This document shows, piece after piece, positions 44,931 to 53,993 of a stretch of DNA of 64,000 nt; the stretch's first letter is position 1, and each line of letters starts with the position of its first letter. Source of the DNA: Streptomyces sp. NBC_00510 (GTDB lineage: Bacteria > Actinomycetota > Actinomycetes > Streptomycetales > Streptomycetaceae). The position numbers were made by a program, and so were the translations under genes. The notes under the pieces were generated by a model that was not told the origin of the DNA, made no database searches, and saw nothing but the letters and a program-made list of their open reading frames with translations. The stretch is from positions 2,790,001-2,854,000 of the forward strand of contig CP107851.1 in assembly GCA_036013505.1 (NCBI GenBank), written 5' to 3'.

Positions 44931-46802
44931 TCACAGGTGGCGGCGGCGGTCGCCCAGGTGCCGCTCGTAGGACTTGCGGGCCTCGACGGCCGCCTCCCGC
45001 GAGGCGGTCTCGGCGACCGGCACGTCCCACCAGGCCTGGGCGGCGGGGGCCGTCGGCGTGGGGTCGGTCTCGACGTACACGCAGGTCGGACGGTCGGAGG
45101 CACGGGCGGCGGCCAGCGCCTCGCGCAGTTCGCGCACCGTCTGGGCGCGCAGCACCTCCATCCCGAGGCTGGCGGCGTTGGCGGCGAGGTCCACCGGGAG
45201 CGGGTCGCCGGTGAAGGAGCCGTCGGCGGCCCGGTAGCGGTAGGCGGTGCCGAAGCGCTCGCCGCCGACCTCGGAGGACAGTCCGCCGATGGAGGCGTAG
45301 CCGTGGTTCTGGATGAGGAGGAGGTTGACGTTTACGCCCTCCTGGACCGCGGTCACGATCTCCGTCGGCATCATCAGGTAGGTGCCGTCCCCGACGAGCG
45401 CCCACACCGGCCGGTCGGGCGCCGCCATCCGCACGCCGATGGAGGCCGGGATCTCGTAGCCCATGCAGGAGTAGCCGTACTCCAGGTGGTACTGCCGCGG
45501 TGAGCGGGCGCGCCACAGCTTGTGCAGGTCACCGGGGAGGGAGCCGGCGGCGTTGATGACCACGTCGTCGTCGCCGACCACCGAGTCGAGCGCGCCGAGC
45601 ACCTGGGTCTGGGTGGGGCGGTCCGTGTCGTCCGCGGCGTACGCGGCGTCGACCACGCGCTCCCAGCTTTCCTTGCCCGCGCGGTACTCGGCCTCGTACG
45701 CCGGGTCGACGCGGTGTCCCGCCACGGCCCCGGCAAGGGCTTCGAGGCTCGCGCGGGCGTCGCCGACCAGGGTGCGGGCACCGAGCTTGTGGGCGTCGAA
45801 GCCCGTGACGTTGAGGTTGAGGAAGCGCACCCCGGGGGCGGCGAAGAGCGTGGAGGAGGCGGTGGTGAAGTCGGTGTAGCGGGTGCCCACGCCGATGACC
45901 AGGTCGGCGGTGCGCGCGATGTCGTCGGCCACGGCGGTGCCGGTGTGCCCGACGCCGCCGAGGTCGGCCGGATGGTCATGGCGCAGCGAGCCCTTGCCGG
46001 CCTGGGTGGACGCCACCGGGATGCCGGTGGCCGCGGCCAGTGCCTCCAGGGCGGGCTCGGCCTCGCTGTGGTGGACGCCGCCGCCCGCGATGATCAGCGG
46101 ACGCCGCGCGGCGCGCACCGCCTCGGCGGCCGCGGCGAGTTCGGCGGCCTCGGGGGCCGGGCGGCGTACGTGCCAGACGCGCTCGGCGAAGAACTCCTCG
46201 GGCCAGTCGTACGCCTCGGCCTGGACGTCCTGCGGGAGGGCGAGCGTGACGGCGCCGGTCTCGGCGGGGTCGGCGAGCACCCGCATCGCCTGGAGCGCGG
46301 ACGGAATCAGGGCCTCGGGCCGAGTGACCCGGTCGAACCAGCGGGAGACCGGGCGCAGCGCGTCGTTGACGGAGACGTCGCCGTACTGGGTGTGCTCCAG
46401 CTGCTGCAGCACCGGGTCGGGGAGGCGGTTGGCGAAGGAGTCGCCGGGGAGCAGGAGCACCGGCAGCCGGTTGACGGTGGCGAGCGCGGCACCGGTGACG
46501 AGGTTGGTGGCGCCGGGGCCGATGGAGGTGGTGACGGCCTGTGCGGACAGCCGGTTGAGCTGGCGGGCGTAGCCGACGGCGGCGTGCACCATGGCCTGCT
46601 CGTTGCGGCCCTGGTGGTAGGGCATCTCCTGCCGGTACTCCACCAGGGCCTGGCCGATGCCGGCGACGTTGCCGTGGCCGAAGATGCCCCACGTGCCGGC
46701 GACGAGCCGGCGGCGGACCCCGTCGCGCTCGGTGTACTGCGCGGACAGGAACCGCACCAGCGCCTGGGCGACCGTGAGGCGTCGTACGGACTGGCTGCTC
46801 AT
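44931..46802 (-). CDS. iolD: 3D-(3,5/4)-trihydroxycyclohexane-1,2-dione hydrolase
   Basis: 623-residue thiamin-diphosphate enzyme that opens the inositol-derived dione ring to 5-deoxy-glucuronate. ThDP family features: IGPGATNLVTGAALA (about residues 93-107), the mid-domain LGGVGHTGTAVADDIART and the C-terminal GDG...N cofactor motif GDGTYLMMPTEIV through LLIQNHGYASIGGL (about 488-520). The length fits IolD. Its ATG shares one base with the iolB stop (TGATG). Last gene of the iolC-aldolase-iolB-iolD transcript. Confidence 0.92.
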   Translation of the reverse strand: MSSQSVRRLTVAQALVRFLSAQYTERDGVRRRLVAGTWGIFGHGNVAGIGQALVEYRQEMPYHQGRNEQAMVHAAVGYARQLNRLSAQAVTTSIGPGATNLVTGAALATVNRLPVLLLPGDSFANRLPDPVLQQLEHTQYGDVSVNDALRPVSRWFDRVTRPEALIPSALQAMRVLADPAETGAVTLALPQDVQAEAYDWPEEFFAERVWHVRRPAPEAAELAAAAEAVRAARRPLIIAGGGVHHSEAEPALEALAAATGIPVASTQAGKGSLRHDHPADLGGVGHTGTAVADDIARTADLVIGVGTRYTDFTTASSTLFAAPGVRFLNLNVTGFDAHKLGARTLVGDARASLEALAGAVAGHRVDPAYEAEYRAGKESWERVVDAAYAADDTDRPTQTQVLGALDSVVGDDDVVINAAGSLPGDLHKLWRARSPRQYHLEYGYSCMGYEIPASIGVRMAAPDRPVWALVGDGTYLMMPTEIVTAVQEGVNVNLLLIQNHGYASIGGLSSEVGGERFGTAYRYRAADGSFTGDPLPVDLAANAASLGMEVLRAQTVRELREALAAARASDRPTCVYVETDPTPTAPAAQAWWDVPVAETASREAAVEARKSYERHLGDRRRHL

Positions 46803-47707
46803 CAGGACCTCTCGGGGGCTTCGTCGGTGGCGGCGGGGGCGGTGTACAGCGGCAGGCGCGGGTCGACGGGCTGGTCCGGCCAGGTGGCGCGGACCCAGGC
46901 GTGGTCGGGGTGGTCGCAGATCAGCCAGGCGCGCTCCTCCCCCGGGCCCGCCATGACGTTGAGGTAGTACATGTCGTGGCCGGGGACGGCCATCGAGGGG
47001 CCGTGCCAGCCGTCGGGGATGAGGACGACGTCGCCGTGCCGGACCTCGGCGAGGACGTCGGTGTTGCGGCCGTTGCCGGAGGGTGAGACCCGCTGGTAGC
47101 CGATGCCCTCCTTGCCGTGCGCCGGGGCGATCTCGAAGTAGTAGATCTCCTCCAGGCGCGATTCGCCCTCGCGGTCCTCGTCGTGCTTGTGCGGCGGGAA
47201 GGACGACCAGTTGCCCGCCGGGGTGAGCACCTCGACCGCGATCAGCCGGTCGCACTCGAAGACCCCGGCGGCGCCGAAGTTGTTGACCTGGCGGCTGCAG
47301 CTTCCGCTGCCCCGCAGCTCGACGGGGACGGCGGAGGCCGGTCCGTAGCGGGCGGGCAGCCGCCGGTCGCAGCGGGCACCGGTCAGGGCGAAGCGGCCAC
47401 CGGAGGCGGTGGTGACGGTGACCGTCTCGTCGCGCGGTACGTACGCGAAGTCGCTGACCCCGGCGAAGACGCTCTCGCGCCCGGTGAGCCGGAACGTCCC
47501 GCCTGCGGCGAAGACCTCGCAGCCGCCGGAGAGCGGCAGCACGATCCACTCGCTGTCACCGGTGGCGAACTCGTGCCGTCCGCCGGGCGGGAGTTCCAGG
47601 ATCCGCAGCGAGGAGTGGTCCCAGCCGGCCCGTCCGGGGTCGACGTCGACGGCGTACGGGCCGGCGGCGGCCTTCCCGGCGGCCAGGTGGTTCTCGGTGC
47701 TGGTCAT
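46802..47707 (-). CDS. iolB: 5-deoxy-glucuronate isomerase
   Basis: 301-residue bicupin isomerase that turns 5-deoxy-glucuronate into 2-deoxy-5-keto-gluconate. Characteristic blocks are SEWIVLPLSGGCEV near 52, SCSRQVNNFGAAGVF near 138, WSSFPPHKHDEDREGESRLEEIYYF (from ~169, holding the metal ligands) and PDGWHGPSMAVPGHDMYYLNVMAGP near 230. ATG 47707. It lies between the aldolase-like gene and iolD and is coupled to iolD. Confidence 0.93.
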   Translation of the reverse strand: MTSTENHLAAGKAAAGPYAVDVDPGRAGWDHSSLRILELPPGGRHEFATGDSEWIVLPLSGGCEVFAAGGTFRLTGRESVFAGVSDFAYVPRDETVTVTTASGGRFALTGARCDRRLPARYGPASAVPVELRGSGSCSRQVNNFGAAGVFECDRLIAVEVLTPAGNWSSFPPHKHDEDREGESRLEEIYYFEIAPAHGKEGIGYQRVSPSGNGRNTDVLAEVRHGDVVLIPDGWHGPSMAVPGHDMYYLNVMAGPGEERAWLICDHPDHAWVRATWPDQPVDPRLPLYTAPAATDEAPERS

Positions 47708-47745
47708 GGCGTGAGCCTCGCACTTCTCGCGGTTCGACCGGGACG

Positions 47746-48624
47746 TCACAGCAGGCCGACGGCGGTGTCGACGGCGGTCTCCACACCGCCCTCCGCCGGG
47801 TAGAGCAGCGTGCGGCCGACGACCAGACCCTGGACGGTGGGCAGGCGCAGCGCCTTGCGCCACTTCTCGTAGACCGCGTCCTGTTCCCCGCCCACCTCTC
47901 CCCCGAGCAGGACGGCGGGGAGGGTGGAGGTCTCCATGACGGTGGCCATGTCGTCGACGTCCTCGGTGACGGGCACCTTGAGCCAGGTGTAGGCGGAGGT
48001 CCCGGCGAGCCCGGAGGCGATGGCGATGGACTTGGTGACGGCCTCCGCGCTCAGGTCGTTGCGCACCCTGCCGTCGACGCGGCGGGATATGAAGGGTTCG
48101 ACGAAGACCGGGAGCCGGTGCTCGGCCATGTCGTCGATGGCGCGGGCGGTGGCGACCATGGTGCTCAGCGAGCCGCTGTCCTCGTAGCTGATGCGCAGCA
48201 GCAGCTTGCCCGCGTCGAAGCCGAGCCGGGCTATGTCCTGGGCGCGGTGGCCGGTGAAGCGGTCGTCGAGCTCGAAGGAGGCCCCGGCCAGGCCCCCGCG
48301 GTTCATCGACCCCATGACGACCTTGCCCTCGAGCGCGCCGAGCAGCAGCAGGTCCTCCAGGATGTCCGCGGTGCCGAGGACCCCGTCCACGCCGGGGCGG
48401 GAGAGCGCGGTGCACAGCCGCTCCAGCAGGTCGACGCGGTTGGCCATGGCGAACTCCCGGTCGCCCACGGCGAACGCGCCCCGCGCGGGGTGGTCCGCGG
48501 CCACGATCATCAGCCGGCCGCTGTCACCGACGAGCGGGCGGCGGACGCGGCGGGCGGCGGCCTCGGCGATCGCCTCGGGGTGGTGGGTCCGCACCTTCAC
48601 CAGGTCGGAGATGCTGATGCTCAT
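47746..48624 (-). CDS. Cgl0159-type (beta/alpha)8 aldolase-like protein
   Basis: 292 residues of a class-I-aldolase-like TIM barrel seen in actinobacterial inositol clusters (Cgl0159 type). Visible blocks: RLMIVAADHPARGAFAVGD (about residues 37-55), GVLGTADILEDLLLLGAL, LRISYEDSGS, LPVFVEPFISRR and AYTWLKVPVTED (probable Schiff-base lysine strand, about residue 215). In this position it could do the IolJ job, splitting DKG-6-phosphate into dihydroxyacetone phosphate and malonate semialdehyde, since no classical iolJ is present. That role is inferred from the neighbours. Confidence 0.8.
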   Translation of the reverse strand: MSISISDLVKVRTHHPEAIAEAAARRVRRPLVGDSGRLMIVAADHPARGAFAVGDREFAMANRVDLLERLCTALSRPGVDGVLGTADILEDLLLLGALEGKVVMGSMNRGGLAGASFELDDRFTGHRAQDIARLGFDAGKLLLRISYEDSGSLSTMVATARAIDDMAEHRLPVFVEPFISRRVDGRVRNDLSAEAVTKSIAIASGLAGTSAYTWLKVPVTEDVDDMATVMETSTLPAVLLGGEVGGEQDAVYEKWRKALRLPTVQGLVVGRTLLYPAEGGVETAVDTAVGLL

Positions 48625-48656
48625 CAGGAGCTCACTTTCGGGCAGGGGACGGACCG

Positions 48657-49604
48657 TCAGCCGCGGCCGAGGAGGTCCTGGACCTCCGACGCGGTGGGCA
48701 TCGCGGAGGAGCAGGCCAGGCGGGACGCCACGATCGCGCCGGCGGCGTTGGCGTGGCGCATGATCCGCTCCAGGTCCCAGCCGGCGAGCAGCCCGTGGCA
48801 GAGGGAGCCGCCGAAGGCGTCGCCCGCGCCGAGCCCGTTGACCACCTCGACGGGGACCGGCGGGACCTCCGCGGTGCTGCCGTCGCGGTGGACGGCGAGG
48901 ACGCCCTTGGGGCCCTGCTTGACGACGGCCAGTTCGACGCCGACGGCCAGCAGCGCCTCGGCCGCAGCGTGTGGTTCGCGCACCCCGGTGGCGACCTCGC
49001 ACTCGTCGAGGTTGCCGACGGCGACGGTGGCCGAGGCCAGCGCCCGTGCGTAGTAGGGGCGGGCCTCGGCCGGGTCCTTCCAGAACATGGGACGCCAGTC
49101 GAGGTCGAAGACGGTGGTGCCGCGCCGCGCCCTGGCCTCGAGGGCGGCGAGGGTGGCGGTGCGGCTGGGCTCCGCGCACAGGCCGGTCCCGGTCATCCAG
49201 AAGATGCGGGCGGACCGGACGGCGTCGAGGTCCAGTTCGGCGGCGTGGATCTCGAGGTCGGGGGCCTTGGGGAGCCGGTAGAAGTAGAGCGGGAAGTCGT
49301 CCGGCGGGAAGATCTCGCAGAAGGTGACCGGCGTCGGGTACGCGGCGACGGGGGTGACGTAGCGGTCGTCGACGCCGAACTCCTTGAGCGCCTGGTGGCA
49401 GTAGGCGCCGAAGGGGTCGTCGCCGGTGCGGGTGATGACGGCGGTGCTGCGGCCGAGCCGGGCCGCGGCGACCGCGACGTTGGTGGCGGAGCCGCCGAGG
49501 AACTTGCCGAACGTCTCGACCTGGGGCAGCGGCACACCGGTCTGCAGAGGGTAGAGGTCCACCCCGATCCGGCCCATCGTGATCAGGTCGTACGGCTCGG
49601 TCAT
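48657..49604 (-). CDS. iolC: 5-dehydro-2-deoxygluconokinase
   Basis: 315-residue PfkB-family kinase that phosphorylates 2-deoxy-5-keto-gluconate. Family marks: LITMGRIGVDLYP (start), GGSATNVAVAAARLG (about residues 37-51), VFDLDWRPMFWKDP near 158, VKQGPKGV near 215 and the catalytic GLGAGDAFGGSLCHG near 248. IolC-specific WRP and DFPLYFYR are seen. ATG 49604 begins the iol operon; its promoter lies in the divergent region 49605-49878. Confidence 0.92.
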   Translation of the reverse strand: MTEPYDLITMGRIGVDLYPLQTGVPLPQVETFGKFLGGSATNVAVAAARLGRSTAVITRTGDDPFGAYCHQALKEFGVDDRYVTPVAAYPTPVTFCEIFPPDDFPLYFYRLPKAPDLEIHAAELDLDAVRSARIFWMTGTGLCAEPSRTATLAALEARARRGTTVFDLDWRPMFWKDPAEARPYYARALASATVAVGNLDECEVATGVREPHAAAEALLAVGVELAVVKQGPKGVLAVHRDGSTAEVPPVPVEVVNGLGAGDAFGGSLCHGLLAGWDLERIMRHANAAGAIVASRLACSSAMPTASEVQDLLGRG

Positions 49605-49878
49605 GGGCGTGACTCCTCGTCGTGCGTCACCGGGGGGTCGCTCTGCGGCCCTGTCAGGTCTAGCCCGCCCGGTCGCGCGATGTCAACACTATGTCCTTAC
49701 ATACGAACGTACCGCCCGCCGGAAGTCCGGGTCGTTATCTTGTCGTTACGTCGAGATGAATTGATGTCTTGACAAAGTCTTGACAGGGGCCCCGGGGAGG
49801 GGTTTGCTCCCGTGCAGCACCCGGCCATGTGAACACGTCCGTCCCCTTCTCCCTCCCACCGCAGTGAGGTGCAGGAAC
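49605..49878. promoter_or_regulatory. Divergent control region between iolC and the plus-strand ABC operon
   Basis: 274 nt with several elements: ATGTC at 49680-49684, ATGT-CCTT-ACAT palindrome at 49691-49702 (extended match to the iolE-side site), and near the transporter start a direct repeat of GTCTTGACA separated by AA (49766-49785). Both operons are probably regulated from here. No clear -10 element could be fixed. Confidence 0.6.
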
Positions 49879-50892
49879 ATGGAACGCTCTCGCAGAAACC
49901 GTCGGATCTCCGCCGTCGCGGCCCTCTCCGCCGCGGCGGTCCTCCTCGCAGCGGGCTGTTCCAGCAGCTCAGGCGGGAAGAAGGCCGAGGAGTCGGCGGA
50001 CGCCCCCGCCGCGGGCAAGGCCGGCACCCCGCGGATGAAGATCGCGATGGTCACCCACGCCGCCCCCGGCGACACCTTCTGGGACCTGATCCGCAAGGGC
50101 GCCCAGGCCGCCGCCGCCAAGGACAACGTGGAGCTGATCTACTCCAACGACCCCAACGCCGCGACCCAGGCCAACCTGATCCAGAACGCGATCGACCAGA
50201 AGGTCGACGGGATAGCCGTCACCCTGGCCAAGCCCGACGCCATGAAGGACGTCGTCGCCAAGGCCGAGGCCGCGGGCATCCCGGTGGTCGGCTTCAACGC
50301 GGGCCTGGACGACTGGAAGGACCAGGGACTGCTGGAGTACTTCGGGCAGGACGAGAGCGTCGCAGGCGAGGCGCTGGGGAACAAGCTCAACGACCTCGGC
50401 GCCCGGCACAACGTCTGCGTGATCCACGAACAGGGCCACGTCGCCCTGGAGGCCCGCTGCGCCGGCGTGAAGAAGACCTTCAAGGGGAAGACCGAGAACC
50501 TCTACGTCAACGGCACGGACATGCCGTCGGTGAAGTCCACGATCACGGCGAAGCTCAAGCAGGACTCCGGCATCGACTACGTCGTCACCCTGGGCGCGCC
50601 CTTCGCCCTCACGGCCGTCCAGTCGGTCGCGGACGCCGGGAGCAAGGCCAAGGTCGGCACGTTCGACCTCAACAAGGACCTGGTCAAGGCCGTCCAGGAC
50701 GGTGGCGTGCAGTTCGCGGTCGACCAGCAGCCGTACCTGCAGGGCTACCTCTCCGTCGACTCGCTGTGGCTGTACAAGACCAACGGCAACGTCAGCGGCG
50801 GAGGCGTCGCCCCGGTGCTGACCGGCCCGGCCTTCGTCGACAAGGACAACGTCGAGTCCGTGGCCTCGTTCGCCGCGAAGGGCACCCGGTGA
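49879..50892 (+). CDS. Sugar/inositol ABC transporter substrate-binding lipoprotein (copy 2)
   Basis: 337-residue RbsB-type lipoprotein (lipobox LAAGC at about residues 23-27). IAMVTHAAPGDTFWDLIRKGAQAAA, DQKVDGIAVTLAKPDAMKDVVAK and VNGTDMPSVKSTITAKL match the copy-1 protein nearly block for block. Being divergent from iolC and next to iolE/iolG-like genes, myo-inositol is the likely ligand. ATG 49879 was chosen because the signal peptide starts there. The stop overlaps the permease start by 4 nt. Confidence 0.9.
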   Translation: MERSRRNRRISAVAALSAAAVLLAAGCSSSSGGKKAEESADAPAAGKAGTPRMKIAMVTHAAPGDTFWDLIRKGAQAAAAKDNVELIYSNDPNAATQANLIQNAIDQKVDGIAVTLAKPDAMKDVVAKAEAAGIPVVGFNAGLDDWKDQGLLEYFGQDESVAGEALGNKLNDLGARHNVCVIHEQGHVALEARCAGVKKTFKGKTENLYVNGTDMPSVKSTITAKLKQDSGIDYVVTLGAPFALTAVQSVADAGSKAKVGTFDLNKDLVKAVQDGGVQFAVDQQPYLQGYLSVDSLWLYKTNGNVSGGGVAPVLTGPAFVDKDNVESVASFAAKGTR

Positions 50893-51971
50893 TCCCTGTG
50901 TCCCAGGCAGCCGCCCCAGCGGCGTCCCCCTCGCCACCCGCGGCACCCGCCTCCAAGGCGGACGGCCGCACCGCCGAACGCTCGCTGCTGCGCAGGACGC
51001 TGGCCCGCCCGGAGATCGGCGCGCTGATCGCCGCCGTCGCGGTCTACCTCTTCTTCTTCGCGGTGGCGCCGTCCTTCCGCGAGGCGGGCTCGCTGGCGAC
51101 CGTGCTCTACCAGGCGTCGGTCATGGGCATCATGGCGCTGCCGGTGGCCCTGCTGATGATCGGCGGCGAGTTCGACCTCTCGGCCGGCGTCGCGGTCACC
51201 GCGTCGGCGCTGACTGCGAGCATGTTCAGCTTCCAGTTGAGCATGAACGTGTGGACCGGCGTGGCCGTCGCCCTGGTGGTGTCCCTGGGCATCGGGGCGC
51301 TCAACGGCTACCTGCTGGTGAAGACCGGCCTGCCCAGCTTCCTCATCACCTTGGCCACCTTCCTGATGCTGCAGGGCCTCAACCTGGCGGTCACCAAGAT
51401 CTTCACCGGCAACGTCGCCACCGACTCCATCAGCGACATGGACGGCTTCGGCCAGGCGCGCGCGCTGTTCGCCTCGGAGGTCGGCATCGGCGGGGTCCAG
51501 CTCAAGGTGACGGTGCTGTGGTGGCTCGGCTTCGCGGCGCTCGCCACCTGGGTGCTGCTGCGCACCAGGTTCGGCAACTGGACCTTCGCGGTCGGCGGCA
51601 ACAAGGACAGCGCGCGGGCGGTCGGCGTACCGGTGGCCTTCACCAAGATCGCGCTGTTCATGGCTGTGGGCTTCGGGGCCTGGTTCACCGGCATGCACCT
51701 GCTGTTCTCGTTCAACGCGGTGCAGTCGGGCGAAGGCGTCGGCAACGAGTTCCTGTACATCATCGCGGCGGTCATCGGCGGCTGCCTGCTCACCGGCGGC
51801 TACGGTTCGGCGATCGGCTCGGTGATCGGCGCCTTCATCTTCGGGATGGTCTCCCAGGGCATCGTGTACGCCAACTGGAACCCCGACTGGTTCAAGTTCT
51901 TCCTCGGCGTGATGCTCCTGATCGCGACCCTCGTCAATCTGTGGGTCCGCCGCACGGCGACCCGGAGGTGA
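50889..51971 (+). CDS. Sugar/inositol ABC transporter permease (copy 2)
   Basis: 360 residues, RbsC-type, with the same blocks as copy 1 ([60 protein letters not shown]) after a longer, Ala/Pro-rich N-terminal tail. About ten membrane segments. Start GTG 50889 overlaps the binding-protein stop by 4 nt (GTGA); GTG 50898 is an alternative. Confidence 0.9.
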   Translation: MIPVSQAAAPAASPSPPAAPASKADGRTAERSLLRRTLARPEIGALIAAVAVYLFFFAVAPSFREAGSLATVLYQASVMGIMALPVALLMIGGEFDLSAGVAVTASALTASMFSFQLSMNVWTGVAVALVVSLGIGALNGYLLVKTGLPSFLITLATFLMLQGLNLAVTKIFTGNVATDSISDMDGFGQARALFASEVGIGGVQLKVTVLWWLGFAALATWVLLRTRFGNWTFAVGGNKDSARAVGVPVAFTKIALFMAVGFGAWFTGMHLLFSFNAVQSGEGVGNEFLYIIAAVIGGCLLTGGYGSAIGSVIGAFIFGMVSQGIVYANWNPDWFKFFLGVMLLIATLVNLWVRRTATRR

Positions 51972-51976
51972 GCCCG

Positions 51977-52858
51977 ATGACCACCGCCACCACCACCGAC
52001 TCCGACGGCACAGCCGCCGTCCCCGGGCCCGTCGTCGAACTGGACCGGGTGGGCAAGAGCTACGGCAACGTCCGCGCCCTCCACGGGGTCGACCTGGCCG
52101 TCCGGCCGGGGCAGGTCACCTGCGTCCTCGGCGACAACGGCGCGGGCAAGTCCACCCTGATCAAGATCGTCTCCGGACTGCACCAGCACACCGAGGGCGA
52201 GTTCCGCATCGACGGCGCACCCGTACGGCTGAACACCCCGCGCGAGGCCCTGGACCGCGGCATCGCCGCCGTCTACCAGGACCTGGCGACCGTCCCGCTG
52301 ATGCCGGTCTGGCGGAACTTCTTCCTCGGCTCCGAGCTGACCCGCGGCCCCCGGCCCGTACGGCGCCTGGACATCGCCCGGATGAAACGGACCGCGGACG
52401 AGGAACTACGGGCGATGGGCATCGTCCTGGACGACCTGGAACAGCCCATCGGCACCCTCTCCGGCGGCCAGCGGCAGTCCGTGGCCATCGCCCGCGCGGT
52501 CCACTTCGGCGCGCGGGTGCTGATCCTGGACGAGCCGACCGCGGCGCTGGGCGTCAAGCAGTCGGGTGTCGTCCTGAAGTACATCGCGGCCGCACGCGAC
52601 CGGGGTCTGGGCGTCATCTTCATCACCCACAATCCGCACCACGCCTTCATGGTGGGCGACCACTTCTCGGTGCTGCGGCTGGGCACCCTGGAGTTGAGCG
52701 CGGGCCGGAACGAGGTCTCCCTGGAGGAGCTGACCCACCACATGGCCGGCGGCGCCGAGCTGGCCGCGCTCAAGCACGAACTCGCCCAGGTCCGCGGCGT
52801 CGACGTGGAGGAACTGCCCGGACCCGAGGACCTGGGCGAGGGCCGTCCCTCCCCGTGA
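51977..52858 (+). CDS. Sugar/inositol ABC transporter ATPase (copy 2)
   Basis: 293-residue single ATPase domain: Walker [10 protein letters not shown] (about residues 52-60), [36 protein letters not shown] and ITHNPHH. It is longer than copy 1 by an N-terminal Thr-rich tail and a C-terminal acidic tail (DVEELPGPEDLGEG). GGAGGTG precedes ATG 51977. Completes the binding protein-permease-ATPase set; iolE-like and iolG-like genes follow after an operator-containing gap. Confidence 0.9.
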   Translation: MTTATTTDSDGTAAVPGPVVELDRVGKSYGNVRALHGVDLAVRPGQVTCVLGDNGAGKSTLIKIVSGLHQHTEGEFRIDGAPVRLNTPREALDRGIAAVYQDLATVPLMPVWRNFFLGSELTRGPRPVRRLDIARMKRTADEELRAMGIVLDDLEQPIGTLSGGQRQSVAIARAVHFGARVLILDEPTAALGVKQSGVVLKYIAAARDRGLGVIFITHNPHHAFMVGDHFSVLRLGTLELSAGRNEVSLEELTHHMAGGAELAALKHELAQVRGVDVEELPGPEDLGEGRPSP

Positions 52859-52883
52859 GGGGCCGCCCGGCCCCGGTTCCACT

Positions 52884-52906
52884 CTGACATGACGTCCGTA
52901 TGTCAG
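52884..52906 (+). promoter_or_regulatory. Inverted repeat / regulator site before iolE-like gene
   Basis: CTGACAT-9-ATGTCAG, a 7-bp inverted repeat. The reverse strand of 52893-52912 matches 49690-49709 at 16 of 20 positions, so both are likely sites for the same regulator. A TTGACG hexamer follows at 52916-52921 as a possible -35. Confidence 0.6.
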
Positions 52907-53050
52907 GACTAACTCTTGACGGCTGCCCGGCCGGACGGCGAAGCTTCCAGCGGGACCACGGAGCTTCGCGGGCATCCGTACCACCGCCCTGACGGGCCGC
53001 CCTACCGAACCACGACCGGTCCGCGGCGACCGGTGAGAGGAGCCCTCCTC

Positions 53051-53962
53051 ATGACTGCCCCCTCCCCCGTTCTGGACCGGATCCGGATCGGCTCCGCGCC
53101 CGACTCGTGGGGCGTCTGGTTCCCCGACGACCCGCAGCAGGTGCCCTGGCGGCGCTTCCTGGACGAGGTCTCCGCGTCGGGCTACGAGTGGATCGAGCTC
53201 GGCCCGTACGGCTACCTGCCGACCGACCCAGCCCGGCTCACCGAGGAGACCGCGCGCCGCGGCCTGAAGGTCTCCGCGGGCACCGTCTTCACCTCCCTGC
53301 ACCGCGGGCCCTCGGTGTGGGACGCCACGTGGGAGCACGTCGGCCAGGTCGCCGCCCTCGCCCAGGCCATGGACGCCCGGCACCTGGTGGTCATCCCGTC
53401 CTTCTGGCGCGACGACAAGACCGCCGAGGTCATCGAGCCGCGCGAGCTCACCGCCGAGCAGTGGGGACACCTCGCGACCGGCATGGAGCGCCTGGGCCGC
53501 CAGGTCCGCGACACGTACGGCCTGGACATCGTGGTCCACCCGCACGCCGACACGCACATCGACACCGAGGAGCACGTCGAGCGCTTCCTCGACGCCACCG
53601 ACCCCGGTCTGGTCAGCCTCTGCCTGGACACCGGCCACTACGCCTACTGCGGCGGCGACAGCGTCAAGCTCATCGAGACCTACGGGGAGCGGATCGGCTA
53701 CCTGCACCTGAAGCAGGTCGACCCGGAGATCCTCGCCGACGTCGTCAAGAACGGGATCCCCTTCGGCCCGGCCGTGCAGCGCGGGGTCATGTGCGAGCCG
53801 CCGGCCGGGGTGCCCGCCCTGGAGCCCGTGCTGGCCGCCGCGCAGGGCCTGGGCGTGGACCTCTTCGCCATCGTCGAGCAGGACATGTACCCCTGCGAGC
53901 CGGAGCGGCCACTGCCCATCGCGCAGCGCACCCGGAAGTTCCTGCGCTCCTGCGGTGCCTGA
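53051..53962 (+). CDS. iolE: IolE-like sugar-phosphate isomerase/inosose dehydratase family protein
   Basis: 303-residue xylose-isomerase-like TIM barrel. [18 protein letters not shown] (from ~13) is the start typical of inosose dehydratases; [22 protein letters not shown] (about residue 159), [12 protein letters not shown] and [10 protein letters not shown] carry the metal ligands, with a final Glu in AIVEQDM. Probably removes water from 2-keto-myo-inositol to make the diketo substrate of IolD. IolH or IolI epimerase/isomerase roles are alternatives within the same superfamily. Confidence 0.82.
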   Translation: MTAPSPVLDRIRIGSAPDSWGVWFPDDPQQVPWRRFLDEVSASGYEWIELGPYGYLPTDPARLTEETARRGLKVSAGTVFTSLHRGPSVWDATWEHVGQVAALAQAMDARHLVVIPSFWRDDKTAEVIEPRELTAEQWGHLATGMERLGRQVRDTYGLDIVVHPHADTHIDTEEHVERFLDATDPGLVSLCLDTGHYAYCGGDSVKLIETYGERIGYLHLKQVDPEILADVVKNGIPFGPAVQRGVMCEPPAGVPALEPVLAAAQGLGVDLFAIVEQDMYPCEPERPLPIAQRTRKFLRSCGA

Positions 53963-53993
53963 CGCACCGCCCACGAAAGGGAAGACACGCATC

